Assembly (NCBI RefSeq): GCF_041346945.1
Contig: NZ_CP166850.1
Location: forward strand, 6,804,501 to 6,868,500
Length of the DNA stretch: 64,000 bases
DNA from: Amycolatopsis sp. cg9
Lineage (GTDB): Bacteria; Actinomycetota; Actinomycetes; Mycobacteriales; Pseudonocardiaceae
Reading direction: 5' to 3'
Position numbers and translations under genes: made by a program. Positions 7,283-14,894 of the stretch are shown here, one piece after another (position 1 is the stretch's first letter; every line of letters begins with the position of its first letter). The notes beneath the pieces were generated by a model, which saw only the letters and a program-made list of their open reading frames with translations, searched no databases and was not told the origin of the DNA.

Positions 7283-8056
7283 TCAGGTGGTTGCGTCGAG
7301 CATGCGGTTCAGGCGGTCCGCGAGCCACGCGCTGTCCGCCGGGGTCACCATCACCCACGGCTCGCCGCCCGCGTTCTCCGGGGTCACCGCGTAGCGGCCC
7401 GCCGCCGTGTCGAACCAGGCCAGGACCGGTGCTCGGCCCGCCGGGCCGGTCGCTCCCAGCTGGCCGGCCGCATAGCGCTCCGAAGTCGCCAGTGTCGCCA
7501 GCGGCCGGACCGCGCGGCCCGTCACGCCCGATGACGCCAGTGCCCGCTCGAAGGCGTCGTAACCGCTGCGGGCGTACGCGTCCATCGCGGCCGTGTACGC
7601 CGCGCGGGGGAGGCGCAGCTGGTCGCCCGGGCCCGAGGGCTGCTCGCCCAGCATCCGCACCACCGCGGGCACCAGGCCGGCCGGGCGCACCGGCTCGAGG
7701 ACCAGGTCGCGTTCGTCGAGCACGGCGAGCACGCCCGCCGCGTCGCGGGCCGCCGCCAGCAGCCGCCACGGCGCTTCGCCCAGGACCAGCGCGTCGACGC
7801 TCAGCGACGGCGAGCCCAGCACCGTGAACAGGTCCGCCAGCTCCGGGGCGACGTCGTCGCCGTCGGTGAGGCCGGCTTCGGCGAGGCTCGCGAACACGCC
7901 GACGCCCAGGTCGTCGCGCTCGGCCTGGGTGCGGCCGTGTGCGGCCACGTCGAACGGGTGCGGTGGCGGCCCGCCCGGGCCCAGGTCCGCCCAGAGGAGA
8001 TCGAATTCGAGATGCGACAGGACTACCCCCGCCGTCGTCGTGGTGCGGCGCGCCAC
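7283..8056 (-). CDS. EspG-family ESX secretion-associated chaperone
   Basis: A 257-residue cytosolic protein resembling EspG, which binds PE/PPE substrates and keeps them soluble for type VII secretion. The family start (LSHLEFDLLWADLG) and a conserved end (VMVTPADSAWLADRLNRML) are present. The start chosen is GTG 8054-8056 because GGAAGGGGGA precedes it; no usable start lies nearer LSHLEF. The nearby PPE-like (10458-11603) and EspC-like (10177-10461) proteins are plausible clients. No EccC ATPase or other secretion machinery lies in the window. Confidence 0.8.
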   Translation of the reverse strand: MARRTTTTAGVVLSHLEFDLLWADLGPGGPPPHPFDVAAHGRTQAERDDLGVGVFASLAEAGLTDGDDVAPELADLFTVLGSPSLSVDALVLGEAPWRLLAAARDAAGVLAVLDERDLVLEPVRPAGLVPAVVRMLGEQPSGPGDQLRLPRAAYTAAMDAYARSGYDAFERALASSGVTGRAVRPLATLATSERYAAGQLGATGPAGRAPVLAWFDTAAGRYAVTPENAGGEPWVMVTPADSAWLADRLNRMLDATT

Positions 8057-8095
8057 GGTCCCCCTTCCCGTCGTGGGCGGCCGCCGTCGGGCACG

Positions 8096-8899
8096 ATGGT
8101 GCCGATGGCCGAGCCGTACCCGGTGGACGTACCCGCGAGCGGGTACCTCGTCGTCCGCGCTTCGGGCGCGGCGGCGGCGCGGGCGGCGATCCTCGGCGGC
8201 GCCGCCGGTGCCCCCGAAGACATCCAGCTGGTGCTCCGCTGCCCCGTGCCGCGGGCGGTCGCCGAGTCCGGCGCGAAGCTGACCTTCGCCGACGCGACGC
8301 TGCACCTGCTGCCGTCCGGGCGCGGGGTCGTCATGCTGACGGTCGCGGCGGCGAAGCTGTCGATCTCGTTCGCCGAGCTGCGGCCGCTGATGTTCCGGCC
8401 GGTCGAGGTGGACGCGCCGCTGCGGGCGCTGTTCGCGAGCGCGGTGGCGCACGTGCTGGCGGCCGGGCCCCGGCTCGACCCGCACGGGCTGGCCCACCAC
8501 CTGCTGGGCCTGGCCGAACTGGTGCTGCGCAGCGCGCTGCGCGTCGAGCTCGACCGCGTCGACGCGCTCGCGGCCCGGCGGCGCGAGGCGCTCGAGTACA
8601 TGCGCGCCCACCTCGCCGACCCGTCGCTGACCGCGGACAAGATCGCCGAAGCGCTGTACATCTCGCGGCGCCGGCTGTACCAGCTGTTCGACGACGGCCA
8701 AGGCGTTTCCGAACGGCTCAAGGGCCTGCGGATCGAGCGTGCGAAGGCGGTGCTGGCGGACCCGGCGAAGGCGGGCCGCGGGATCGCGGAAGTCGCGCGG
8801 GACTGCGGGTTCACCAGCGCCCCGCACTTCTCGCGGACCTTCCGCCGGGCGACCGGGACGACCCCGCGCGAATACCGGGAGCGGGCCCTGCGGGGGTGA
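8096..8899 (+). CDS. AraC-family transcriptional regulator
   Basis: A 267-residue regulator with an N-terminal cupin-like domain. A C-terminal double helix-turn-helix covers about residues 165-262: LTADKIAEALYISRRRLYQL, then IAEVARDCGFTSAPHFSRTF and the terminal TPREYRERALRG. It diverges from the EspG gene with 39 bases between starts, so it may regulate that gene. ATG 8096 or ATG 8105 are both possible; neither has a strong ribosome site. Its last 89 bases lie antisense to the 3' end of the gene at 8811-9407. Confidence 0.8.
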   Translation: MVPMAEPYPVDVPASGYLVVRASGAAAARAAILGGAAGAPEDIQLVLRCPVPRAVAESGAKLTFADATLHLLPSGRGVVMLTVAAAKLSISFAELRPLMFRPVEVDAPLRALFASAVAHVLAAGPRLDPHGLAHHLLGLAELVLRSALRVELDRVDALAARRREALEYMRAHLADPSLTADKIAEALYISRRRLYQLFDDGQGVSERLKGLRIERAKAVLADPAKAGRGIAEVARDCGFTSAPHFSRTFRRATGTTPREYRERALRG

Positions 8900-9407
8900 G
8901 GTCGACGCCGGCGACGAGCGTCCCGGCCAGCCCGGCGACCTCGAGCCAGCCCCGGCCGCCGGGGGAGTGCAGGGTGAACACCGCCGCGCGCGGGCGGTCC
9001 GGGTCGAGCACGACGGCCTGCAGCTGCGCGCCGGACAGGCCGATCCGCTCGACGATCACCACCGGGTAGCCGCGGCCGGTCCGCGCGCTGCTCACCTCGC
9101 GCAGGCCCGGGGTCGTGTCGGCGACGAAGTGCTGCAGGTCCGCGGCTTCCTCGAGCGGGACGTCCACCGGGACGACGCCGGCGATCAGCAGCGCGGGGTC
9201 CGCGTCGCGGTGCTCGACCAGCGCCAGCAGCCCCGCCCGCTGCTCGTGGGCGATTTCCGCGGACTGCACGGCGGCCGCTTCGAGGCCGAGGTCGTGGGCG
9301 GCGTCGGGGCCGCGCAGGCGCGCCATGAGCGCGTGCAGCTCGGCGGTGGTGCGCTCGACCGAGTCCAGGTTCACCGGGGTGATCCCCGGTACGGCGGGCA
9401 GTTTCAC
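8811..9407 (-). CDS. Hypothetical protein of the ESX-associated operon
   Basis: A 198-residue protein with a GTG start (9405-9407) that overlaps the TGA of the upstream gene (GTGA). It contains a short helical start (LDSVERTTAELHALMARLRG) and a beta-rich middle (YPVVIVERIGL, LQAVVLDPDRPRAAVFTLHS). The C-terminal part is low complexity (SRSPGGRSARSAGRW) where the gene runs antisense into the araC-like gene, and may be poorly conserved. It might be an accessory or immunity-type partner of the coiled protein upstream, but nothing in the sequence proves it. Confidence 0.6.
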   Translation of the reverse strand: MKLPAVPGITPVNLDSVERTTAELHALMARLRGPDAAHDLGLEAAAVQSAEIAHEQRAGLLALVEHRDADPALLIAGVVPVDVPLEEAADLQHFVADTTPGLREVSSARTGRGYPVVIVERIGLSGAQLQAVVLDPDRPRAAVFTLHSPGGRGWLEVAGLAGTLVAGVDLTPAGPAPGIRAGSSRSPGGRSARSAGRW

Positions 9408-10096
9408 CGGCCACCCAGCGCGGCGGCGAACGCGGACACGGCGCCCGGCGGGGGCGGCACCGGCGTGACGGGCGTGCGCGCGACGGTCACGCCCAGCTCG
9501 CGCCCGGCGGCCGAGAACGACTCCAGGTGCGTGGCCAGGCCCCGGAAATCGGGTGCGGACGGCAGCGGGGTGCCGTCACCGAGCGCGGCGAGGCGGTCGG
9601 CGACGCGGTGCGCTTCGGTGGCGTGGGCGCGTTCGAGGTCGCGGGCTTCGGCGAGCACCCGGCCGAGCTCCTGCCGCCGGTCCGCGAGCCGGGCGCGGGC
9701 CGCCGTGAGGTTTCCGGCGCCGGCGGGCGAGAACTGCGCTTCGGTTTCGGCGCGCTCGACGTCGTCTTCGGCGCCGACCACGGCCCGGCGCGCGGCTGCG
9801 GCCCGGACGTCGAGGTCTTCGGCGCGGCGGTGGTGGGCGACCAGGGTCCCGGCCCAGCCGTCGAGCACCGCGGCGGCCGCGTCCATGGCGTCCGGCGCGG
9901 CGGCGAGCCCGGTCGCGGCCCGGCCGGCGCGCTCGGCCTGGGCCCGCGCCGACGGGCCGGCCCACTCGGGGATTTCGGCGGGCGGCCGGATTTCCCGCAG
10001 GCGGGCGGCCGCCTCGGTGCACCGGCGGGCCGCTTCGGCGACGGCGTCGGGGTGGCCGGGGACGGGGTCGAACCCCAGGCCGCGGAAGTCAGTCAT
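9404..10096 (-). CDS. Alpha-helical ESX-like substrate protein
   Basis: A 230-residue, alanine- and arginine-rich protein predicted to be mostly long helices (residues 15-165), with a proline-rich tail (TPVTPVPPPPG). It contains two W-x-G-like positions (PEWAGPS, DGWAGT), as in LXG/WXG100-type N-terminal secretion domains. There is no recognisable toxin domain at the C-terminus. The start ATG is 10094-10096, within the second copy of an 85-bp near-repeat. The stop overlaps the next gene. Confidence 0.6.
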   Translation of the reverse strand: MTDFRGLGFDPVPGHPDAVAEAARRCTEAAARLREIRPPAEIPEWAGPSARAQAERAGRAATGLAAAPDAMDAAAAVLDGWAGTLVAHHRRAEDLDVRAAAARRAVVGAEDDVERAETEAQFSPAGAGNLTAARARLADRRQELGRVLAEARDLERAHATEAHRVADRLAALGDGTPLPSAPDFRGLATHLESFSAAGRELGVTVARTPVTPVPPPPGAVSAFAAALGGR

Positions 10097-10215
10097 CGGT
10101 GCGTCCCAGGCGGTCCGCGGCGTCGGCGTTGGCGTCGGGGTGGCCGGGGGTGGGCTCGAACCCGAGGTCGTGGAAGTCAGTCATCGGTGCGTCCCAGCCG
10201 GTCCGCCGCGTCGGC
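10043..10215. repeat. Tandem duplication (two 85-bp copies, period 88) across a gene junction
   Basis: Copy one covers 10131-10215 and copy two 10043-10127, with about 77 of 85 positions identical. Each copy holds the last codons of the EspC-like gene (ADAADRLGRTDD), the ATGA overlap and the first 18 codons of the helical protein gene (MTDF..LGF.P.PGHPDA). The duplication inserts an extra closed micro-ORF between two coupled genes. Confidence 0.85.
10089..10184 (-). CDS. 31-codon micro-ORF made by the junction duplication
   Basis: Reads MTDFHDLGFEPTPGHPDA and then ADAADRLGRTDD. It is the head of the helical protein (9404-10096) fused to the tail of the EspC-like protein (10177-10461). It starts at the ATG overlapping the EspC-like stop, and its TGA overlaps the next ATG, so it keeps translational coupling intact although the 88-bp shift is not a multiple of three. 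Probably a by-product that only relays ribosomes rather than a functional peptide; whether it is translated is not visible. Confidence 0.5.
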   Translation of the reverse strand: MTDFHDLGFEPTPGHPDANADAADRLGRTDD

Positions 10216-10461
10216 GTCGGCGGTGCGGTAGGCCTTCGCCGCGGCTCGCACGCTTTCCGCCGATGCGGCGAAATCGTCGTGCACGTCCCGGAGCCGGCCC
10301 GACCACTCGACGGCGAGCGCGGCCAGGGCGCCCGAGACCGCGGGCGGGCCCAGGTCGCCCACGTCGAGGTCGGGCGCCGCGGCCGCGTACTCGCCGGCCG
10401 TGTCCGCCAGCTGCCTCGCGAGGGTGTCGAGGGCGGCCGGGTCGGCGTGGAAACCGGTCAT
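10177..10461 (-). CDS. EspC/WXG100-like small secreted protein
   Basis: A 94-residue helical-hairpin protein: LDTLARQLADTAGEYAAAAP, a turn, EWSGRL (the W-x-G), then a second helix DVHDDFAASAESVRAAAKAY. Size and pattern fit the EspC/DUF2580 or WXG100 families exported by ESX systems. The ATG overlaps the stop of the PPE-like gene (ATGA). It is likely exported as a partner of the PPE-like protein. Confidence 0.75.
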   Translation of the reverse strand: MTGFHADPAALDTLARQLADTAGEYAAAAPDLDVGDLGPPAVSGALAALAVEWSGRLRDVHDDFAASAESVRAAAKAYRTADADAADRLGRTDD

Positions 10462-11603
10462 TCGCCGAACACCGGCGGGTAGGCGGGCGGGAGGTCGTCG
10501 AGCAGGTCGTAGCCCGAGCCGTACTTGTCGCGGTGCTCGGTCTCCTCTTCGCGTCGCGCGCCCTGACCGGGTGGGTACATGCCGTACCCGCCCGCCGTGC
10601 CGCGGGCGCCCGCCGAGCCGGGGCCGAAGCCGGGCGTTCCGGTGCCGGGGGCGCGGCCGGCGCCGGCCTGCGCGCCTTCCCCGAGCACGCCGGAGCCGAT
10701 CAGCCCGGTGAAACCCGGGCCGGACGCGCCCGTCGGCGCGGGTCCGCCCGGTCCGGGCAGGCCGTCCAGCGCGCCCGGCAGCCCGGCCCCGGTGAGGGAC
10801 GCGGGCAAGGCGGCCGCCGCCGACGTCGTGTCGCCGGGCGAGGAGCCGGGAACCCGCGGGCCGCCGGGCAGGCCGGGTGGTCCGGGCTCGGGTCCGGGGT
10901 CCGGGTCCGGTGGGGGCACGGGGACGTGCTGGACCACGTCGCCCGTCGCGCTGACCTGCGGCGCCGTGTCGAACGTCGGGAGGCGGTGGCGGACGTCGTG
11001 GCTCGCGCTCTCGTACTGCTCCATCACCCGGACGGCTTCGGCCTTGGCGTCGTCCGCCTGCTTCTTGGTCGGCTGCTTGTCGTCGAGCAGGTCGTCCAGC
11101 ATGTACGCGCCTTCGGGCCCGTCGAGCCGCTTGACCGCGTAGCCCTCCCGGAACCACTTTTCCGCCCAGTAGTGCACCGGTTCCGGCATGTTCCGCCGCG
11201 CTTCGCCGATCGCCGAGGTGTACGCGTCGAGGCCGTCGCCGACGTCGCGGGCGTTCGAGCTCGCCGTGCTCGCCCACTGCGTCAGCCGGCCCACCGAGTC
11301 GGCGGCCCGGACCGCGGACGGGCCGCGCCACGACAGCAGCAGGTCCTGCACCAGCTTGTGGACTTCGCCGGTCTCGGCGTCGACGCCCTTGGCCAGCTCG
11401 GCCCACCGGTGCGCCTGTTCGCCGAGCTTCGGCGGGTCGGCCGACTGGACCATGTCCCACAGCTCGCGGTGGGCGTAGCTGTCCCAGTGGATCTTGCCGA
11501 ACGACGCTTCGCGGCCGTTCACCGCCTTCTCCCGGCGGACCCGCCGCGCCTTCGCCTTCTCGCGCGCGGTCGGCCGGTGGTGGCTCGAGTGGAACTCAGG
11601 CAT
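10458..11603 (-). CDS. PPE-like ESX substrate with Pro/Gly-rich tail
   Basis: A 381-residue protein. Residues 40-190 are helical and contain a W-x-G turn (LLSWRGPSAVRAADSVGRL), as in PPE proteins. Residues 225-355 are a Pro/Gly-rich low-complexity stretch ending in YGMYPPGQ. The C-terminus is YDLLDDLPPAYPPVFGE. ATG 11601-11603 overlaps the preceding stop by eight bases (ATGCCTGA). A GTG nine bases further upstream is also possible. It is the likely client of the EspG-like chaperone. Confidence 0.75.
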   Translation of the reverse strand: MPEFHSSHHRPTAREKAKARRVRREKAVNGREASFGKIHWDSYAHRELWDMVQSADPPKLGEQAHRWAELAKGVDAETGEVHKLVQDLLLSWRGPSAVRAADSVGRLTQWASTASSNARDVGDGLDAYTSAIGEARRNMPEPVHYWAEKWFREGYAVKRLDGPEGAYMLDDLLDDKQPTKKQADDAKAEAVRVMEQYESASHDVRHRLPTFDTAPQVSATGDVVQHVPVPPPDPDPGPEPGPPGLPGGPRVPGSSPGDTTSAAAALPASLTGAGLPGALDGLPGPGGPAPTGASGPGFTGLIGSGVLGEGAQAGAGRAPGTGTPGFGPGSAGARGTAGGYGMYPPGQGARREEETEHRDKYGSGYDLLDDLPPAYPPVFGE

Positions 11604-12060
11604 CGGCCTCACCCACCTGGAGGACCGCGGCGGCCTCGTCGTCGTTGCGCCGGTGCGTCGTGGCGACGGTGTCGAGCGCCTGCCGCAGCGACGCCAGCTC
11701 GGTCAGGTAGGACCGCAGCGTGGCCTGCACGCCGCCGGGGTCGGCGCCGCCCCGCAGGCCGAACGAGCGGCCCATCCAGTGCGCCACCGGGCCGTGGCCG
11801 TCGGCCAGCGGGGCGCCCAGCTCGGCGGCCGCGGTGAGGTGGCCGGAAAGTGCCTGGTAGCGCGCGTCGATGGCCGCTTTGGCCCGCTCGACCTCGTCGT
11901 AGTCCAGCGCGATGACGTCGGCCTCCGCGACCAGTGCGGCCGAGCCGCCACCCGCCGGCTTCGCGACGTCGGCCGCGGTCTCCCGCGGCTTGTTCGCCGC
12001 GAGCTGCTCTTCCTTGCGCAGCTGTTTCCGCGCGTCGGCTTCGTCCCGCACTGTCGCCAT
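11596..12060 (-). CDS. Hypothetical helical protein, first gene of the ESX-associated operon
   Basis: A 154-residue protein with a charged, Lys/Glu-rich start (DEADARKQLRKEEQLAAN). A helical body follows with a possible W-x-G-like turn (AHWMGRSFGLRGG) and a long C-terminal helix. The ATG at 12058-12060 is chosen over longer in-frame starts because GGGAAGGAC lies just upstream. It begins the operon that runs down to 8811. Secretion-partner function is inferred from context only. Confidence 0.65.
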   Translation of the reverse strand: MATVRDEADARKQLRKEEQLAANKPRETAADVAKPAGGGSAALVAEADVIALDYDEVERAKAAIDARYQALSGHLTAAAELGAPLADGHGPVAHWMGRSFGLRGGADPGGVQATLRSYLTELASLRQALDTVATTHRRNDDEAAAVLQVGEADA

Positions 12061-12185
12061 GGACGTCCTTCCCTCGCCACCCAGGCGTCCATCCTGGCCA
12101 ATGCGGGGCGCGAAGAGAAGTGGCCTCGCCGCGGCTGCACGGGTGGACACGAAGACTGCACGGGCGGATAGGGCAGGATGTCCGG

Positions 12186-12749
12186 ATGATCCCGCGTCGC
12201 GTGTCCGGAGCCGTTCTCGCCGCCCTCACCGGGCTCGTCGTGCTCGCCGGGCCGGCCTCGGCCCACACCGAGCTCGAGTCCAGCTCGCCTGCCGAAGGCG
12301 CGGCGCTCGGCACGGCGCCTTCGCAGGTCGAACTGACCTTCGGCGAGCCGGTGACGCTGCCGCCGGACCCGATCGAGGTCACCGGCCGCGACGGCGTCAG
12401 CTGGCAGGTGGGCGCTCCGGCGGTCGCGGGCGGGGTCGTGACGGTGCCCGTGACGCCGTCCGGTCCGGCGCAGGCCTACACGGTGACCTGGAAGGTCGTC
12501 GCGAAGGACGGCGACAACGTCACCGGGACCGTGCACTTCACCCTGACCGCCCCGGTCGCGAGCGCCGCGCCGGCCGCGGCACCGGGCGCCGCGGCGGCCT
12601 CGAGCCCGGCCGCGCCGACGTCCGCGGCGCCGGCCACCCTCGACTCCGCCGGCATCCCGACGTGGGTGTGGGTGCTGGTCTCGGTGGTCGGCCTGCTCGC
12701 GGTGATCGTCGTCGGCATCCGCCAGCTCCGGGGCCGTCCGAAGGACTAG
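12186..12749 (+). CDS. CopC-domain secreted, membrane-anchored protein
   Basis: A 187-residue protein with a signal peptide cut after ASA, so that the mature protein begins with His (HTELESSSPAEGA), the usual N-terminal copper ligand of CopC. The CopC beta-barrel covers residues 27-125 (KVVAKDGDNVTGTVHF). An Ala/Pro linker and a C-terminal membrane helix (VWVLVSVVGLLAVIVVG) follow. It probably binds copper outside the membrane. No CopD-like gene is adjacent. Its TAG shares three bases with the TAG of the converging permease gene. Confidence 0.85.
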   Translation: MIPRRVSGAVLAALTGLVVLAGPASAHTELESSSPAEGAALGTAPSQVELTFGEPVTLPPDPIEVTGRDGVSWQVGAPAVAGGVVTVPVTPSGPAQAYTVTWKVVAKDGDNVTGTVHFTLTAPVASAAPAAAPGAAAASSPAAPTSAAPATLDSAGIPTWVWVLVSVVGLLAVIVVGIRQLRGRPKD

Positions 12750-14113
12750 TCCTGGGGGACCGTCACGACCCAGCGCTCGGGACGGCGGCGCAGGTAGCCC
12801 CACCAGTACAGCGCCGAGACGACCAGCACGCCCGCGGTGATGCCGAGGTCGAGCGCGCTCTGCTCGACCAGGACGCAGGCCAGCGCGCCGGTGGCGAGCA
12901 CCGGCACCACCGGCCACGCGGGCATCCGCCAGACGTGCGGTTTCCGGTGCGCCGCCCGGCGGGCGCCCAGTGCGGCGGCCGCGACGCTGAGGTAGAGCGC
13001 GACGACGGCGACCCCGGTGACGCCGCTGAGCGTGTCCACCGGCACGAAGCAGAGGACCGCTTCGGACAGCCCGACCACGAGGGTCGCGACCCACGGCGCG
13101 CCGAACCGCTCGCTCACCACGCTCATCGCCCGGTTCACCGGGGTCGGCCACGCCTGGTCGCGCGCGGCGGCGTAGAGCACGCGCGAGTTCTGGATGACCA
13201 TGACGATCACGGCGTTGACGATGGCCGCCGCGATGCACAGGCTGATCGCGGCGCCGACGGCCGAACTGCTCCAGCCGGTGACCAGCGCGGTGAGGTCGAG
13301 CCCGGCGAGCGCGGCGGCGTCCGGCACGGCGAGGGTGATCGCCACGACCGGCACGAGGATGACCACGGCGCTGATCCCGAGCGTCCAGAACACCGTCCTG
13401 GCCACCGTCCGGCGCGGCTCGCGCATCTCCTCGGCGAGGTAGACGGCGGTGCTGAAGCCCTGCACCACGAACAGCGCGACGGCGAGCCCGGTGACCACGG
13501 CGATCAGCCCGATCCCGCTCGTGCCGAGGCTCGGCTTCAGCAGCACGGCCGGGCTCTGCGTGGTGTGGGTGAAGCCGAGCAGGGACACGGCGAAGATCGC
13601 GACGATCTCGATGACCAGGAACACGCCGGTGATCCAGGCGTTGGACCGGAGGTTCAGCAGGCCCATCACAGTCGACGCGAGCATCACGAGCGCGCCCGCG
13701 ACCGAGGGGCTGACGTCGACGACGGCGGCGAGGTAGTCGGCCACGCCGATCGCGATGATCGGCGGCACGACGAGGATCACGATGAACGACAGCACGAAGG
13801 TCAGCCAGCCGGCGAACCGGTTCGCCACCGTCGTCACCATCGCGTACTCGCCGCCGGCGCTCGGCACCAGCGTGCCGAGTTCGGAGTAGCAGAAGGCGAT
13901 CCCCACGCAGAGCAGCACGGCGAGGGCGATGGCGAGGGCGGTGCCGGTGCCGAGGTCGGCGAACAGCGGCGGCACGAGGACGAACAGCGAGGACGCCGGC
14001 GTCACGCAGCTGAGCGTCAGCAGGGTGCCGCCGCCGACGCCGATGGAGCGGGTCAGCGTCTTCTTCGCCTTGGCGGTGGCGGCGGTGTCGGGCGGGGCGG
14101 GAGTGCGGGGCAT
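12746..14113 (-). CDS. APC-family amino acid/amine permease
   Basis: A 455-residue integral membrane protein with about 12 hydrophobic helices. It shows the APC-superfamily first-helix motif (GVGGGTLLTLSCVTPASSLF) and an AEEMREPRRTVART loop. Neighbouring genes (Lrp regulator, class III aminotransferase) suggest an amine or omega-amino acid substrate such as GABA or a putrescine derivative; the substrate cannot be read directly. A GACGACTAAATCCG box lies 74 bases upstream of the ATG, matching boxes near the aminotransferase gene. Confidence 0.85.
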   Translation of the reverse strand: MPRTPAPPDTAATAKAKKTLTRSIGVGGGTLLTLSCVTPASSLFVLVPPLFADLGTGTALAIALAVLLCVGIAFCYSELGTLVPSAGGEYAMVTTVANRFAGWLTFVLSFIVILVVPPIIAIGVADYLAAVVDVSPSVAGALVMLASTVMGLLNLRSNAWITGVFLVIEIVAIFAVSLLGFTHTTQSPAVLLKPSLGTSGIGLIAVVTGLAVALFVVQGFSTAVYLAEEMREPRRTVARTVFWTLGISAVVILVPVVAITLAVPDAAALAGLDLTALVTGWSSSAVGAAISLCIAAAIVNAVIVMVIQNSRVLYAAARDQAWPTPVNRAMSVVSERFGAPWVATLVVGLSEAVLCFVPVDTLSGVTGVAVVALYLSVAAAALGARRAAHRKPHVWRMPAWPVVPVLATGALACVLVEQSALDLGITAGVLVVSALYWWGYLRRRPERWVVTVPQD

Positions 14114-14186
14114 CGGCGTTCCCTCCGGCCGGGGGCAAGGTGCGACGGATGGAACAGCACCGATTCGGTGTTGTCAACGCCACTTT

Positions 14187-14200
14187 GACGACTAAATCCG
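14187..14200. promoter_or_regulatory. Putative Lrp box 1
   Basis: GACGACTAAATCCG stands in the divergent region between the permease and Lrp genes. The identical 14-mer occurs at 14782-14795. Confidence 0.5.
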
Positions 14201-14294
14201 TTGTCTCGGCGGGACCGCGGCTTCGTATTCAGTGACGGGCCGTGACGGCGCGCCGCGGTTGCCGGGCGTCGCCCGCGTCGGGGATGATCCGGGC

Positions 14295-14777
14295 GTGAGC
14301 AGCCAGGACACCCCCAGCCGGCCCGCGCCGCCGGTGCTCGACGACATCTCCCGGCAGATCATCGCGCAGCTGCAGGAGGACGGGCGGCGGGCGTACGCGA
14401 CGATCGGCAAGGCGGTCGGCCTCTCGGAAGCGGCGGTCCGGCAGCGGGTCCAGCGGCTGTCGGACTCCGGTGTCATCCAGATCGTCGCCGTCTCGGATCC
14501 CTTGCAGGTCGGGCTGTTCCGGCAGGCGATGATCGCGATCACCGTGGACGGTCCGCTCGAGCCGGTCGGCGACGCACTGGCCGAAATGGACGAGATCGCG
14601 TACGTGATCCTCTGCGCCGGGCGCTACGACCTGCTGTGCGAGGCCGTCTGCGCGGACGACGAGGCGCTGCTGCAGCTGATCTCGACGCGGATCCGCGCGC
14701 TGCCCGGCGTCCGGCACGCGGAGGCGATGGTCTACCTGAAGCTGCGGAAGCAGACCTACCAGTGGGGCTCTCGCTGA
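14295..14777 (+). CDS. Lrp/AsnC-family transcriptional regulator
   Basis: A 160-residue regulator. The N-terminal winged helix-turn-helix is at residues 14-65 (LDDISRQIIAQLQEDGRRAY, then LSEAAVRQRVQRLSDSGVI). The C-terminal RAM ligand-binding domain follows, about residues 80-155. The GTG at 14295 is chosen because it gives the normal family length; longer in-frame starts exist. It sits between a permease and an aminotransferase, the classic arrangement for an amino-acid-responsive local activator. Boxes on both sides of the gene are its likely sites. Confidence 0.82.
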   Translation: MSSQDTPSRPAPPVLDDISRQIIAQLQEDGRRAYATIGKAVGLSEAAVRQRVQRLSDSGVIQIVAVSDPLQVGLFRQAMIAITVDGPLEPVGDALAEMDEIAYVILCAGRYDLLCEAVCADDEALLQLISTRIRALPGVRHAEAMVYLKLRKQTYQWGSR

Positions 14778-14781
14778 GGGT

Positions 14782-14795
14782 GACGACTAAATCCG
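14782..14795. promoter_or_regulatory. Putative Lrp box 2
   Basis: Exact second copy of GACGACTAAATCCG, five bases after the regulator stop codon and about 100 bases before the aminotransferase start. Confidence 0.5.
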
Positions 14796-14820
14796 AAGGT
14801 TACTCGGCAGAGTTGACCAT

Positions 14821-14856
14821 GAATTAGTCGTGTAAGTTCGTCTGGACGACTGAATC
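14821..14856. promoter_or_regulatory. Putative Lrp palindrome before the aminotransferase gene
   Basis: GAATTAGTCGT (14821-14831) and ACGACTGAATC (14846-14856) form an inverted pair of the same half-site, with one mismatch, 38 bases upstream of the aminotransferase ATG. Two head-to-head half-sites fit a dimeric Lrp regulator. Confidence 0.5.
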
Positions 14857-14894
14857 GCTTGCATCGGCGCGCCAGGGCGTGCGATAACCGAGGC

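Noticed and set aside
8739..11837. A 1032-codon plus-strand frame across the ESX-associated operon
   Set aside because: It spans several coupled minus-strand genes with ribosome sites, and its translation is Arg/Pro/Ala-rich without motifs.
11912..14188. A 758-codon open frame on the plus strand opposite the APC permease
   Set aside because: Very high GC leaves few stops in antisense frames. The translation is low-complexity Arg/Gly/Asp/His, while the minus-strand permease has clear membrane helices.
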